Part shown: in pieces, positions 31,900 to 39,338 of the stretch | Layout of the letters: the number at the start of each line of letters is the position of its first letter | How positions within the stretch are numbered: position 1 is the stretch's first letter | Source: an uncultured Bacteroides sp. | Lineage (GTDB): Bacteria > Bacteroidota > Bacteroidia > Bacteroidales > Bacteroidaceae | Assembly: GCA_900766005.1 (NCBI GenBank) | Contig: CAAFTU010000101.1 | Span: 1-39,397 of the forward strand | Reading direction: 5' to 3' | DNA: 39,397 nt | The notes under the pieces: generated by a model | Database searches by the model: none | What the model was told of the DNA's origin: nothing | The model's input: only the letters and a program-made list of their open reading frames with translations | Made by a program: the position numbers and the translations under genes

Positions 31900-32565
31900 A
31901 TGATGATTTCTTCTCCTATAGATACATTGAGGGCAGACACGGCTCAAATCGCTCTTTGGCTGTCGGACCCTTCCTTTCAGTACAACCATGAGCTGGTCAG
32001 TCCCGAAGATACGTTTTGGGACTGGCTGCTGAGGGTGGTAAGGGAGTGGCTGAACGGTCTTTTCAACAGCCGGATAGCGGAAGTGTATACCGAACGGGTG
32101 CTGATTGCCTTGGCGGTGTGCTTCTTTCTGCTTATTTTCTGGCTGGTGTACCGCCATCACCTGTCTCTGTTTGTGCGCTCACCGAAAGTGGCAATGGACT
32201 ATGAGGTGGAGGAGGATACCATCTATGGGGTGGATTTTGATTCAGCCATTCAGCAGGCTCTCGGACGGTCGGACTATCGGGAGGCGGTGCGGCTGCTTTA
32301 TTTGCAGACACTGAAACTGCTGTCGGATGCCGGACGCATCGACTGGCAGCTTTATAAGACGCCCACACAATATTTGAATGAATGTCGGCTTCCGGCTTTC
32401 CGTTTGCTGACGAACGAATTCCTTCGGGTAAGGTATGGGCATTTTGAAGCTTCGGATTCGCTTTTCCGGCAGCTGAAGTCTCTGCAGGCAGAAATCTTTG
32501 TTTCCCGACACAGCCTGGCTTCGCAGGAGGATGCTGCAGGACCGGCAGAAAGGAGGGTGCCATGA
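31900..32565 (+). CDS. DUF4129 domain protein
   Basis: A 221-residue single-pass membrane protein. The N-terminal about 65 residues contain SPEDTFWDWLLRVVREWL, followed by one membrane helix (about 68-86, LIALAVCFFLLIFWLVY) and a cytoplasmic DUF4129 domain: DFDSAIQQALGRSDYREAVRLLYLQTLKLL and KTPTQYLNE. DUF4129 often occurs fused to or next to transglutaminase-like, MoxR and DUF58 proteins. Two ATGs (31900 and 31903) are adjacent. The stop overlaps the next start in an ATGA of four bases, so the pair is translationally coupled. Confidence 0.88.
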   Translation: MMISSPIDTLRADTAQIALWLSDPSFQYNHELVSPEDTFWDWLLRVVREWLNGLFNSRIAEVYTERVLIALAVCFFLLIFWLVYRHHLSLFVRSPKVAMDYEVEEDTIYGVDFDSAIQQALGRSDYREAVRLLYLQTLKLLSDAGRIDWQLYKTPTQYLNECRLPAFRLLTNEFLRVRYGHFEASDSLFRQLKSLQAEIFVSRHSLASQEDAAGPAERRVP

Positions 32566-33818
32566 AAATCAACCGAAGTTTCCTTGTATTTCTTCTCTTT
32601 TTTCTGCTGCTGGTGCTGAGCTTGGAGTATCATCTTCCCAGGCAGTTTGTGTGGGTGCCTACGTTCAGCCACACCGATAAACAGCCTTTGGGATGCGCCT
32701 TGTTCGACAGTTTGCTGTCGGTTTCGCTGCCCCAAGGTTATGCTTTGACCCGGGAGACCTTCTATCAGCTGGAGAAAGACAGTGCTTCCCGACGGGGGGT
32801 GCTGGTGGTGGCTGGTCTTCTGGAAGGTAGCAAGGCCGATGTGGATGCCTTGCTTCGGATGGCCGAACGGGGAGATAAGGTGATGCTGGTCAGTACGATC
32901 TTCCCCCAGCTGTTGGAGGACACCTTGCATTTTTATTGCACGTATTCGCATTTCACTTCAGTCGCTTTCCAGGAGTATCTAGTACATAACTATTTCCGGC
33001 GCGATACGCTGCGTTGGATAAAGGATGATTGTTATGCATCCCATTCATATCAGGTCTATCCTCCGTTTCTTGATTCTTGTCTGAGAAGCAAAGATTCACT
33101 TTCTTGCGGCAAAGACTCACTGCAGATGAGGCCGCTGGCGGTGAAGACTTCCACGGGCGATGTGCTGGCCATGGCTTGTCCGTGGGGCAAGGGGGAAATC
33201 ATACTTGTTTCCACACCGTTGCTGTTTACCAACTATGGGGTAACAGACGGCAACACGGTGCATTATCTTTTCCGCTTGCTTTCACAGATGGGTGATCTGC
33301 CCATTGTGCGTAGCGAGGGGTATACCCGGGACACGGCACAAAAGCAATTGTCGCCGTTTCGGTATCTGTTGTCTCATCCGCCGCTTCGGTGGGCGTTGTA
33401 TCTCTCGATGCTGACAATTGTGCTGTTTATGTGCTTCACGGCCCGGCGCCGGCAACGGGCCATTCCGGTGGTGGAAGCACCTAAGAACCGTTCGCTGGAG
33501 TTTATAGAGCTTATCGGTACGCTCTATTTTCAGCGGGGCAACCGGGCCGACCTGGTGCGCAAGAAGTATCAGTTTCTGACTGAGGAGTTGCGGAGAGAGA
33601 TGTACGTGGATGTGGAGCAACTGGAGGCCGGAATGAACGGAGAGGGCAGAAAGACCGAGGTGATGGAGAAGATAGCCTGCCGCACGGGGTGGTCGGTCGA
33701 CGAACTGGCGGCCTTTTGGCGCGAACTCTGGCCGGTGGTGCAAGGCAGCCGGGAGGTGGAGGTGAACGAAATGAAAAGACTGATTGATAAAATGAATGAA
33801 CTGGCTCGTTTGCTATAG
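32562..33818 (+). CDS. DUF4350 domain protein
   Basis: A 418-residue protein with a membrane helix at the N-terminus (about 6-23) and a second at about 276-295 (LYLSMLTIVLFMCFTARRR). The segment between would be periplasmic and carries the DUF4350 region, a Rossmann-like fold related to glutamine-amidotransferase-like domains (GVLVVAGLLEGSKADVDALL; PWGKGEIILVSTPLLFTNYG). The C-terminal 120 residues are cytoplasmic and helical (NRADLVRKKYQFLTEELRR). No enzymatic residues can be assigned. It is coupled to the DUF4129 gene by a 4-base overlap. Confidence 0.87.
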   Translation: MKINRSFLVFLLFFLLLVLSLEYHLPRQFVWVPTFSHTDKQPLGCALFDSLLSVSLPQGYALTRETFYQLEKDSASRRGVLVVAGLLEGSKADVDALLRMAERGDKVMLVSTIFPQLLEDTLHFYCTYSHFTSVAFQEYLVHNYFRRDTLRWIKDDCYASHSYQVYPPFLDSCLRSKDSLSCGKDSLQMRPLAVKTSTGDVLAMACPWGKGEIILVSTPLLFTNYGVTDGNTVHYLFRLLSQMGDLPIVRSEGYTRDTAQKQLSPFRYLLSHPPLRWALYLSMLTIVLFMCFTARRRQRAIPVVEAPKNRSLEFIELIGTLYFQRGNRADLVRKKYQFLTEELRREMYVDVEQLEAGMNGEGRKTEVMEKIACRTGWSVDELAAFWRELWPVVQGSREVEVNEMKRLIDKMNELARLL

Positions 33819-33843
33819 AAGGAGCACTGGATTCAGTATGCCT

Positions 33844-33880
33844 AAAAAAAAGTGTAACGTAACGTAACGCTTGTAACGCT
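33844..33880. repeat. (GTAAC)n element, copy 2
   Basis: Eight A, then GTGTAAC with three GTAAC units (33854-33868), GCTT, one more GTAACGCTT. It has the same orientation as copy 1 but lies between two plus-strand genes of one operon, 26 bases after the DUF4350 stop. Confidence 0.88.
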
Positions 33881-33923
33881 TTCCCACGTTCAGCAACGCT
33901 CAGCCATGTAGTGTAATATCAAA

Positions 33924-33981
33924 TTTGTAATGTAGAATCGAGTTTGTATTGTAGAATTGAGTTTGTAATGTAGACTAATTG
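33924..33981. repeat. 19-base tandem repeat upstream of the MoxR gene
   Basis: Three consecutive units start at 33924, 33943 and 33962, each like TTTGTAATGTAGAATYGAG. The last unit diverges at its end. They lie just ahead of the MoxR ATG at 33991. Together with the preceding (GTAAC)n element they fill the 172-base gap; no TAnnTTTG promoter is seen in it. Confidence 0.9.
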
Positions 33982-33990
33982 AAAAGTAGT

Positions 33991-35094
33991 ATGGAAGAAG
34001 AAAAAGATAAAAGACAGACCGACGGACTCCAGGCTGATGGCAGCTGTTGGGAGGAAGGACTCCAGGCTGGCAACTGTCGGGAGGAAGAGAAACTCCAGGC
34101 TGACGGCAGCCGGACGGATGAACTTCAAACGGGCGGACAGCGGCTGGACCTGACGTTGTTTGCAGAAAAAATACGTCGGCTGAAGGAGCAGATTGCTATG
34201 GTCCTCGTGGGGCAGGAACAGACGGTGGACCTTGTGCTGACAGCTATTCTGGCGGACGGGCATGTGCTGATTGAGGGGGTGCCGGGAGTGGCAAAAACCT
34301 TGCTGGCGCGACTGGTGGCCCGGCTGGTGGAGGCGGATTTCAGCCGGGTGCAGTTTACGCCCGATTTGATGCCGAGTGATGTGCTGGGCACCATGGTGTT
34401 CAACATGAAGACGGGTGAGTTTGATTTCCATCGGGGACCGGTGTTTGCCAATCTGGTGCTGGTGGATGAAATCAACCGGGCTCCGGCCAAGACGCAGGCG
34501 GCCTTGTTTGAGGTGATGGAGGAGCGGCAGGTGAGTATCGACGGCATCACTCATCGCATGGATGAACTCTATACCTTGTTGGCCACGCAGAATCCGGTGG
34601 AACAGGAGGGCACGTATAAGCTGCCTGAGGCTCAGCTCGACCGCTTTCTGATGAAGATTACCATGGGCTATCCGTCGCTGGAGGAGGAAATACAGATATT
34701 GGAACGGCATCACCGGCAGGCTGCTTTCGTGAAGCTGGAGGAGGTGGCTCCGGTACTGACAAAAGCTGAATTGCTGTCGCTGCGCGCTTATATGGACAAG
34801 GTGTTTGTAGATTCCACCTTGTTGCGCTACATGGCATTGATTGTGCAGCAGACGCGCACCAGCAAGGCGGTCTATCTCGGTGCTTCTCCCCGTGCTTCGG
34901 TGGCATTGCTGCAGGCTTCCAAAGCCTATGCCCTGCTGCAGGGACGCGATTTCGTTACGCCGGAGGATGTGAAGACGGTGGCTCCCTTTGTGTTGCATCA
35001 TCGGCTCGTTCTCACGGCAGAGGCCGAAATGGAAGGCTACACGCCGCTGAAAGTGGTGAGCCGGTTGATTGACAAGGTGGAGGTGCCCAAATAA
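33991..35094 (+). CDS. MoxR family AAA+ ATPase with a repeat-built N-terminal extension
   Basis: AAA+ ATPase of the MoxR family, probably a chaperone acting with its DUF58 partner downstream. The ATG at 33991 gives 367 residues. Residues 1-50 are an acidic, low-complexity extension of 11-residue repeats that start LQADGS, LQAGNC, LQADGS and LQTGGQ. The AAA+ core starts about residue 55. Walker A is GVPGVAKT near 95-102, Walker B LVLVDE near 156-161, sensor 1 is in LLATQNPVEQ and the arginine-containing lid includes LGASPRASVALLQA. The gene is in the SpoIIM operon, 18 bases before the DUF58 gene. Confidence 0.95.
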   Translation: MEEEKDKRQTDGLQADGSCWEEGLQAGNCREEEKLQADGSRTDELQTGGQRLDLTLFAEKIRRLKEQIAMVLVGQEQTVDLVLTAILADGHVLIEGVPGVAKTLLARLVARLVEADFSRVQFTPDLMPSDVLGTMVFNMKTGEFDFHRGPVFANLVLVDEINRAPAKTQAALFEVMEERQVSIDGITHRMDELYTLLATQNPVEQEGTYKLPEAQLDRFLMKITMGYPSLEEEIQILERHHRQAAFVKLEEVAPVLTKAELLSLRAYMDKVFVDSTLLRYMALIVQQTRTSKAVYLGASPRASVALLQASKAYALLQGRDFVTPEDVKTVAPFVLHHRLVLTAEAEMEGYTPLKVVSRLIDKVEVPK

Positions 35095-35112
35095 TTCAGG
35101 GAGGGCTTCGTC

Positions 35113-36423
35113 ATGTTTCTCACACATCGTTTTTATGGGGTCATGCTGCTCCTGATTCTGCTCATCGGCAGCGGCTATGTGTATGCTCCGCTCTTTACGG
35201 TGGGGCAGGGGGCCTTGTGTCTGTTTGTGCTGCTTGTCCTTGTGGATGCGGGGAGGCTTTACGGCACCCGGGGGATGCAGGCTTTCCGCCGGTGTGCCGA
35301 GCGTTTTTCCAACGGGGATGACAATGAGGTGCGCATCCGGGTGGAGAGCAGCTACCGTTTTCCGGTGAGTCTGGAGGTGGTGGACGAGCTTCCTTTCGCC
35401 TTTCAGAAGCGCGATGTCTGCTTCCGGCTCAAACTGGCAGCAGGCGAAGGGAAATCCATCACGTATCAGCTGAGGCCGGTGCGTCGGGGCGTTTATACTT
35501 TTGGTCGCATCCGGGTGTTCGTGTGCAGTCGCATCGGACTGGTGGCCCGCCGCTATACGTTGGGGGAGCCGGCCGACATCAAGGTGTATCCTTCCTATCT
35601 CATGCTGCATCGGTATGAACTGCTGGCCGTCAGCAATCAGCTCACGGAGCTGGGCATCAAACGCATCCGCAGGGTGGGGCACCACACGGAGTTTGAGCAG
35701 ATCAAAGAATATGTGAGCGGGGATGATTACCGCACGGTGAACTGGAAGGCGAGTGCCCGGCGCAGTGAACTGATGGTGAACGTGTATCAGGATGAGCGTT
35801 CGCAGCAGGTGTATAGTGTCATCGACAAGGGACGGGTGATGCAGCAGGCTTTTCGCGGCATGACGCTGTTTGATTATGCTGTCAATGCTTCGCTGGTGCT
35901 TTCGTATGTGGTGATGAAGAAGGAAGACAAGGCGGGACTGGCTACTTTTGATGCTTCTTTCGGCAGTTTTGTGCCGGCGTCCCGACAGCCGGGGGCTATG
36001 CAGACTTTGCTGGAAAAACTATACAACGAGCAGACGACGTTTGGCGAAACCGACTTTTCTGCCTTGTGTGTGCATCTGGGCAAGCACGTGGGCAAGCGCA
36101 GTCTGCTGGTGCTTTATACTAATTTTTCGGGTATGGCTGCCTTAAAGCGTCAGTTGCCTTATTTGCAGCAGCTCAACCGCCGTCACCGGGTGCTGGTTGT
36201 CTTTTTTGAGGACGCGGATGTGAAGGAATATCTCTCTACCCCTGCTGTCGACACTGAGGGGTATTACCGCCGTGTGATAGCCGAAAAGTTTGTCCACGAA
36301 AAGAAACTGGTGGTTTCTACCCTCCGTCAGCACGGCATTTATGCGTTGCTCACTACTCCTGAACAGCTGTCGGTGGATGTGATCAACCGATACCTTGAGA
36401 TGAAGGCAAGGCAGCTATTGTAG
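35113..36423 (+). CDS. DUF58 domain protein (vWA-like), MoxR partner
   Basis: A 436-residue protein with two N-terminal membrane helices (about 8-24 and 29-50), a beta-rich extracytoplasmic-type domain (residues 55-190), and the DUF58 signature EYVSGDDYRTVNWKASARR near 200-218. The C-terminal part has the von Willebrand A-like fold but no clear MIDAS DxSxS (the place reads LATFDASFGSF). MoxR-DUF58 pairs are widespread and are thought to assemble or activate membrane or periplasmic complexes. Its stop codon at 36421-36423 overlaps the end of the convergent Imm17-like gene by 9 bases, so no terminator fits between. Confidence 0.93.
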   Translation: MFLTHRFYGVMLLLILLIGSGYVYAPLFTVGQGALCLFVLLVLVDAGRLYGTRGMQAFRRCAERFSNGDDNEVRIRVESSYRFPVSLEVVDELPFAFQKRDVCFRLKLAAGEGKSITYQLRPVRRGVYTFGRIRVFVCSRIGLVARRYTLGEPADIKVYPSYLMLHRYELLAVSNQLTELGIKRIRRVGHHTEFEQIKEYVSGDDYRTVNWKASARRSELMVNVYQDERSQQVYSVIDKGRVMQQAFRGMTLFDYAVNASLVLSYVVMKKEDKAGLATFDASFGSFVPASRQPGAMQTLLEKLYNEQTTFGETDFSALCVHLGKHVGKRSLLVLYTNFSGMAALKRQLPYLQQLNRRHRVLVVFFEDADVKEYLSTPAVDTEGYYRRVIAEKFVHEKKLVVSTLRQHGIYALLTTPEQLSVDVINRYLEMKARQLL

Positions 36424-36651
36424 TGCCGCGCCCAGTGCCTTTTGCGTCTCGATGAAGAAAAACACCGCCATGCCGATGAGGATGATTCCCAGGATGCCGT
36501 AAAAGAGGCGGGCCTGCCGGCGTCCCATGTAGCGCACCACATTCTGTGCATTGCGGGCCGTGAAAAACCAGTCCCAGTTGAACAAGGCAGCCAGCAGGGA
36601 AGTGATCCCTGCCAGTGCAAATAGGGCTTGAACAATGTATTGTCCTGTCAT
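36415..36651 (-). CDS. Imm17-like small membrane protein
   Basis: A 78-residue protein with two predicted membrane helices (about 4-24 and 48-70) joined by FNWDWFFTARNAQNVVRYMGRRQARLF-type sequence, of which WDWFFTARNAQ and GRRQARLFYG recall the Imm17 family. That family was defined from genes next to polymorphic toxins. Here no toxin gene is near, so a toxin-immunity role is doubtful. It starts 16 bases after tsaE on the same strand. It is the last gene of the minus-strand set and overlaps the DUF58 stop. Confidence 0.75.
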   Translation of the reverse strand: MTGQYIVQALFALAGITSLLAALFNWDWFFTARNAQNVVRYMGRRQARLFYGILGIILIGMAVFFFIETQKALGAALQ

Positions 36652-36667
36652 AGCTGAACCGATTCCG

Positions 36668-37081
36668 TTAGAGTTTGATCACTCTGCTTCCGTCTTCCAG
36701 TTCTTCAATGGTCACCTTCACTGCATCGCCCGGCAGCAAGTCTTCCACCAGTTCCGGCCATTCAATGAAGCAGAGGGCACCGCTGTAGAAATAGTCTTCG
36801 TATCCCATGTCGTACACTTCGCTCAGCTTCTTGATGCGGTAGAAGTCGAAATGATAAATCAGTTCGCCGCTCTTTTCCGAACGGTATTCGTTGACAATGG
36901 CAAAGGTGGGTGAGCTGATGACGTCTTCCACGCCCAGTTCTTCACACAATGCTTTGACAAACGTGGTTTTGCCGGCTCCCATTTTGCCGTAGAAGGCAAA
37001 CACGGTGTTGTCGTCCATGGCAGCGATAAATTCGCGGGCCACTTCGTGGATGTTTTCCAGTGATTGAATCTTGAATTCCAT
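36668..37081 (-). CDS. tsaE: tRNA threonylcarbamoyladenosine biosynthesis ATPase TsaE
   Basis: ATPase that works with TsaB and TsaD in making t6A37 of ANN-decoding tRNAs. At 137 residues it has the family size. The P-loop GKMGAGKTT lies at residues 32-40; VEDVISSPTFAIVNEY near 52-67 and YHFDFYRI near 75 are conserved. CFIEWPELVEDLLP near 104 is the usual C-terminal block. tsaB and tsaD are not in this window. The gene is 61 bases after the ZnuB-like gene on the same strand. Confidence 0.95.
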   Translation of the reverse strand: MEFKIQSLENIHEVAREFIAAMDDNTVFAFYGKMGAGKTTFVKALCEELGVEDVISSPTFAIVNEYRSEKSGELIYHFDFYRIKKLSEVYDMGYEDYFYSGALCFIEWPELVEDLLPGDAVKVTIEELEDGSRVIKL

Positions 37082-37142
37082 ATTGCTACAATCTGTTATT
37101 AGGTTGATTTTTTCTTCTTTACTTTTCCGAGAGAATTTTTCT

Positions 37143-37985
37143 TCAGAGCTTATCTTCAGAGTTTATCTTCCGTTTTCTTTTCCGGTAGACCGACAGACTC
37201 TTTCCTGTTTTGCTGACTGCATAAATCAGGATAGAGAAGAAGATGATGGAGGCTCCCGAAGGCACTTTCCAGTGGTAGGAGATGAACAGGCCGCCCAGGC
37301 AGCTCAGAAAGCCGATAACCACCGACAGTCCGATAATCTTCTTGAAATTGTGGGTGAAGAGGTTGGCTGTCATTTGCGGAAGGGTGAGCAGCGAGATGGC
37401 CAGCACGATGCCCACCATACGCAGACAGGCCACGATGGTGAGGGCGATGAACATCATCAGCGTATATTCAAAAAAGGCTACCGGAATCTTCTGCGAGCGG
37501 GCAAACTCACGGTCGAAAGCGATGTAGATAATCGGTCGGATGTAGAGTGTGAAGAATCCCGTCAGCAAGGCCGACAGGAGGCCCAGCAGCCACAAATCCA
37601 CTTCAGTGATGGTGAGGATGTTACCAAACAGGTAGGCACTGAGGTCGGGCGCAAATCCGGGTGAGAGGAAACTGAACATGATACCCAAGGCCATGCCTAA
37701 GGTCCAGAACACGGCAATGGCAGAATCCTCGCGCATGTCTTTGCGCTTGCTGAGCCATTCCACTCCAAAGGCAGAGAGCACCGAGAAGACGGCTGCCGAG
37801 AGCAGGGGAGAAATGCCTGCAAAAAGTCCCAGGCCGATGCCTCCGAATGAGGCGTGCGTGATTCCTCCGCTGATGAAGACTAGGCGGCGGGTAACGATGT
37901 ATGTACCGATGATGCCGCAGGCGATGCTTGCCAGCAGACTGCCCAACAAAGCGTGTTGAAAAAAAGTATATTCCAGTAGATTCAT
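37143..37985 (-). CDS. znuB: Metal ABC transporter permease, ZnuB type
   Basis: Permease subunit of a zinc or manganese ABC importer (ABC-3 family), 280 residues with eight or so membrane helices. Marks are GIIGTYIVTRRLVFISGGITHASFGGIGLG near residues 24-50, where the ABC contact loop lies, and DREFARSQKIPVAFFEY near 155-170. The C-terminus is very basic (YRKRKRKINSEDK). The ATPase and substrate-binding partners are not in the window. It begins 13 bases after the Cys-cluster membrane protein, which may therefore also deal with metal. The metal is inferred from family membership only. Confidence 0.88.
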   Translation of the reverse strand: MNLLEYTFFQHALLGSLLASIACGIIGTYIVTRRLVFISGGITHASFGGIGLGLFAGISPLLSAAVFSVLSAFGVEWLSKRKDMREDSAIAVFWTLGMALGIMFSFLSPGFAPDLSAYLFGNILTITEVDLWLLGLLSALLTGFFTLYIRPIIYIAFDREFARSQKIPVAFFEYTLMMFIALTIVACLRMVGIVLAISLLTLPQMTANLFTHNFKKIIGLSVVIGFLSCLGGLFISYHWKVPSGASIIFFSILIYAVSKTGKSLSVYRKRKRKINSEDKL

Positions 37986-37998
37986 TGTTTTCGTCGAT

Positions 37999-38415
37999 TC
38001 ATTTTCTTCTTTCTCCGATAATGAGGAACACTTCCTCTTTCACGTCATCGGGCAGGTCGATGCCCCGAAGCTGGAGGCTGCGCACCCATCCGGCCACTTC
38101 ATCGTCCTTCATGGTGTAGAGGATGTCACGAAACTGGTCGCTTTCCTCTGCGGCATACTCATCTCCACTTCGGCCGATGAACTGGTCAAGCTCTTCGTCG
38201 TCGTAGTATTCAATTTGCTTGCTGACGGCAGCCAGCAGGCTGTCTTTTTCACACACTTCGTGCTGTCCGCAGCATTCAGCGTCCACTTCCTGCACTTCGG
38301 GCATGGCGTCCAACTCTCCGTTGTCTATCTGCTTTTGCAGTTTTCTGTTGCGGATGATGCCGGCTGTCATTGCCACGATGCCAAGCACCACCAGACTGAT
38401 AATGAGTATCCACAT
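37999..38415 (-). CDS. Single-pass membrane protein with Cys-Cys-His-Cys cluster, hypothetical
   Basis: Not recognised. It has 138 residues, one N-terminal membrane helix (2-21), a basic stop-transfer NRKLQKQ, then a cluster Cys48-Cys49-x2-His52-x2-Cys55 in AECCGQHEVCEKD. The rest is acidic and helical (EYYDDEELDQFIGRSGDEY, ending LPDDVKEEVFLIIGERRK). The cluster resembles the Cys-rich tail of FeoB-associated membrane proteins and could bind a metal. With the ZnuB-like gene 13 bases downstream, a metal-handling role is a reasonable guess. A TAACTTTG element lies 64 bases upstream of the start. Confidence 0.8.
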   Translation of the reverse strand: MWILIISLVVLGIVAMTAGIIRNRKLQKQIDNGELDAMPEVQEVDAECCGQHEVCEKDSLLAAVSKQIEYYDDEELDQFIGRSGDEYAAEESDQFRDILYTMKDDEVAGWVRSLQLRGIDLPDDVKEEVFLIIGERRK

Positions 38416-38479
38416 AGTTCTATAATCGTTTTACTTTGCCGGAACATTTGCTGCTAAGCCGGTCCCGGTCAAATCTTTG

Positions 38480-38487
38480 CAAAGTTA
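38480..38487 (-). promoter_or_regulatory. Putative -7 element for the Cys-cluster/znuB/tsaE operon
   Basis: Minus-strand TAACTTTG matches TAnnTTTG, 64 bases before the ATG at 38415. No TTG is found at the -33 distance. Confidence 0.5.
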
Positions 38488-38527
38488 CTCAATTATTTCC
38501 ATTTCTCTTTCTTTCATTCCCGTCTTT

Positions 38528-38614
38528 TTTTGCTTGTTTGGCTGTTGCTTTTGCTTCTTTTGACTTCTGCTTTTGCTTGTTTGGCTGTTGCTTTTTGCTT
38601 GTTTTGACTTCTGC
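38528..38614. repeat. 43-base tandem duplication in the T-rich region
   Basis: Copies at 38528-38570 and 38571-38614 both read TTTTGCTTGTTTGGCTGTTG at the start and TTTTGACTTCTGC at the end. They differ by one substitution and one inserted T. A third partial copy (TTTTGGC) follows. Confidence 0.92.
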
Positions 38615-39186
38615 TTTTGGCTTTTGTATTAGTTTTACGTCATCCTAATTCTTTGTCTGCTTCTGTCTTTATGTCTGTTTTGTTTCGTTTTTTCTTTTCG
38701 TAAGGACTTTGGTGAATCTCCTGCAAAAAGTTCATTGCATCCGTTTTACCCCCTGTCAATGGTCTTTGTCTGTGTTAAATCTGTTAAAGTGATGCATTGG
38801 AAGTGGCCCTTTTTATTATTTTCTCTGCTTTTCGTGTTCACTTCAATTGCTTCCGTTATGATAAAACTGCGTCTGTTTTTTTTGCTTATTTGTGCATAAA
38901 CTTTACTTTAATTCTTGTATTGTTACCTCTTTAGTTTCTGCAGCCTGTTGTTTGGTTTGCTTGGCAGTTTTGCTTGTCTTCTGTGATTGTGCTATCATTT
39001 TTTGGTTTGCTTAAGGGTTTACAAAGAAAAGAAAAAAAATTCAATTTTCCAAATGAAGACCCTCTTGGAAGTTGTCTTATTGCTGTATTGTTCGGGAAAG
39101 CTTTATTATACAGTTGTTATTCAGTTTATTATAAGAGCTAATGATTATGATGCAGAATTGAGTGGGTGGTGGGTCGTGTGACAGAG

Positions 39187-39217
39187 CGTTACGTTACGTT
39201 ACGTTACACTTTTTTTT
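39187..39217. repeat. (GTAAC)n element, copy 3 (inverted)
   Basis: GC, four GTTAC units (39188-39207), then AC and eight T. It is the reverse complement of copies 1 and 2, including the A-tract and the GTGTAAC junction. Confidence 0.9.
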
Positions 39218-39338
39218 CGTTTCTTCATAGCCTGGGCTGAATCGGATGAAATAACTCTTTTAGCTTTTCCTGTATATGACAAAAAAAATAACTTTTGAAG
39301 CGAAGAGTGAAGAGGAATAATACTAATCATAATCTATA

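Noticed and set aside
33919..35685. Open frame of 588 codons on the minus strand opposite MoxR and DUF58
   Set aside because: It spans two recognised plus-strand genes and the repeats before them; His/Gln-rich composition marks it as a shadow frame.
38436..38648. Seventy-codon plus-strand frame rich in Phe, Cys and Leu
   Set aside because: It is produced by the T-rich tandem duplication; no homology or start signal.
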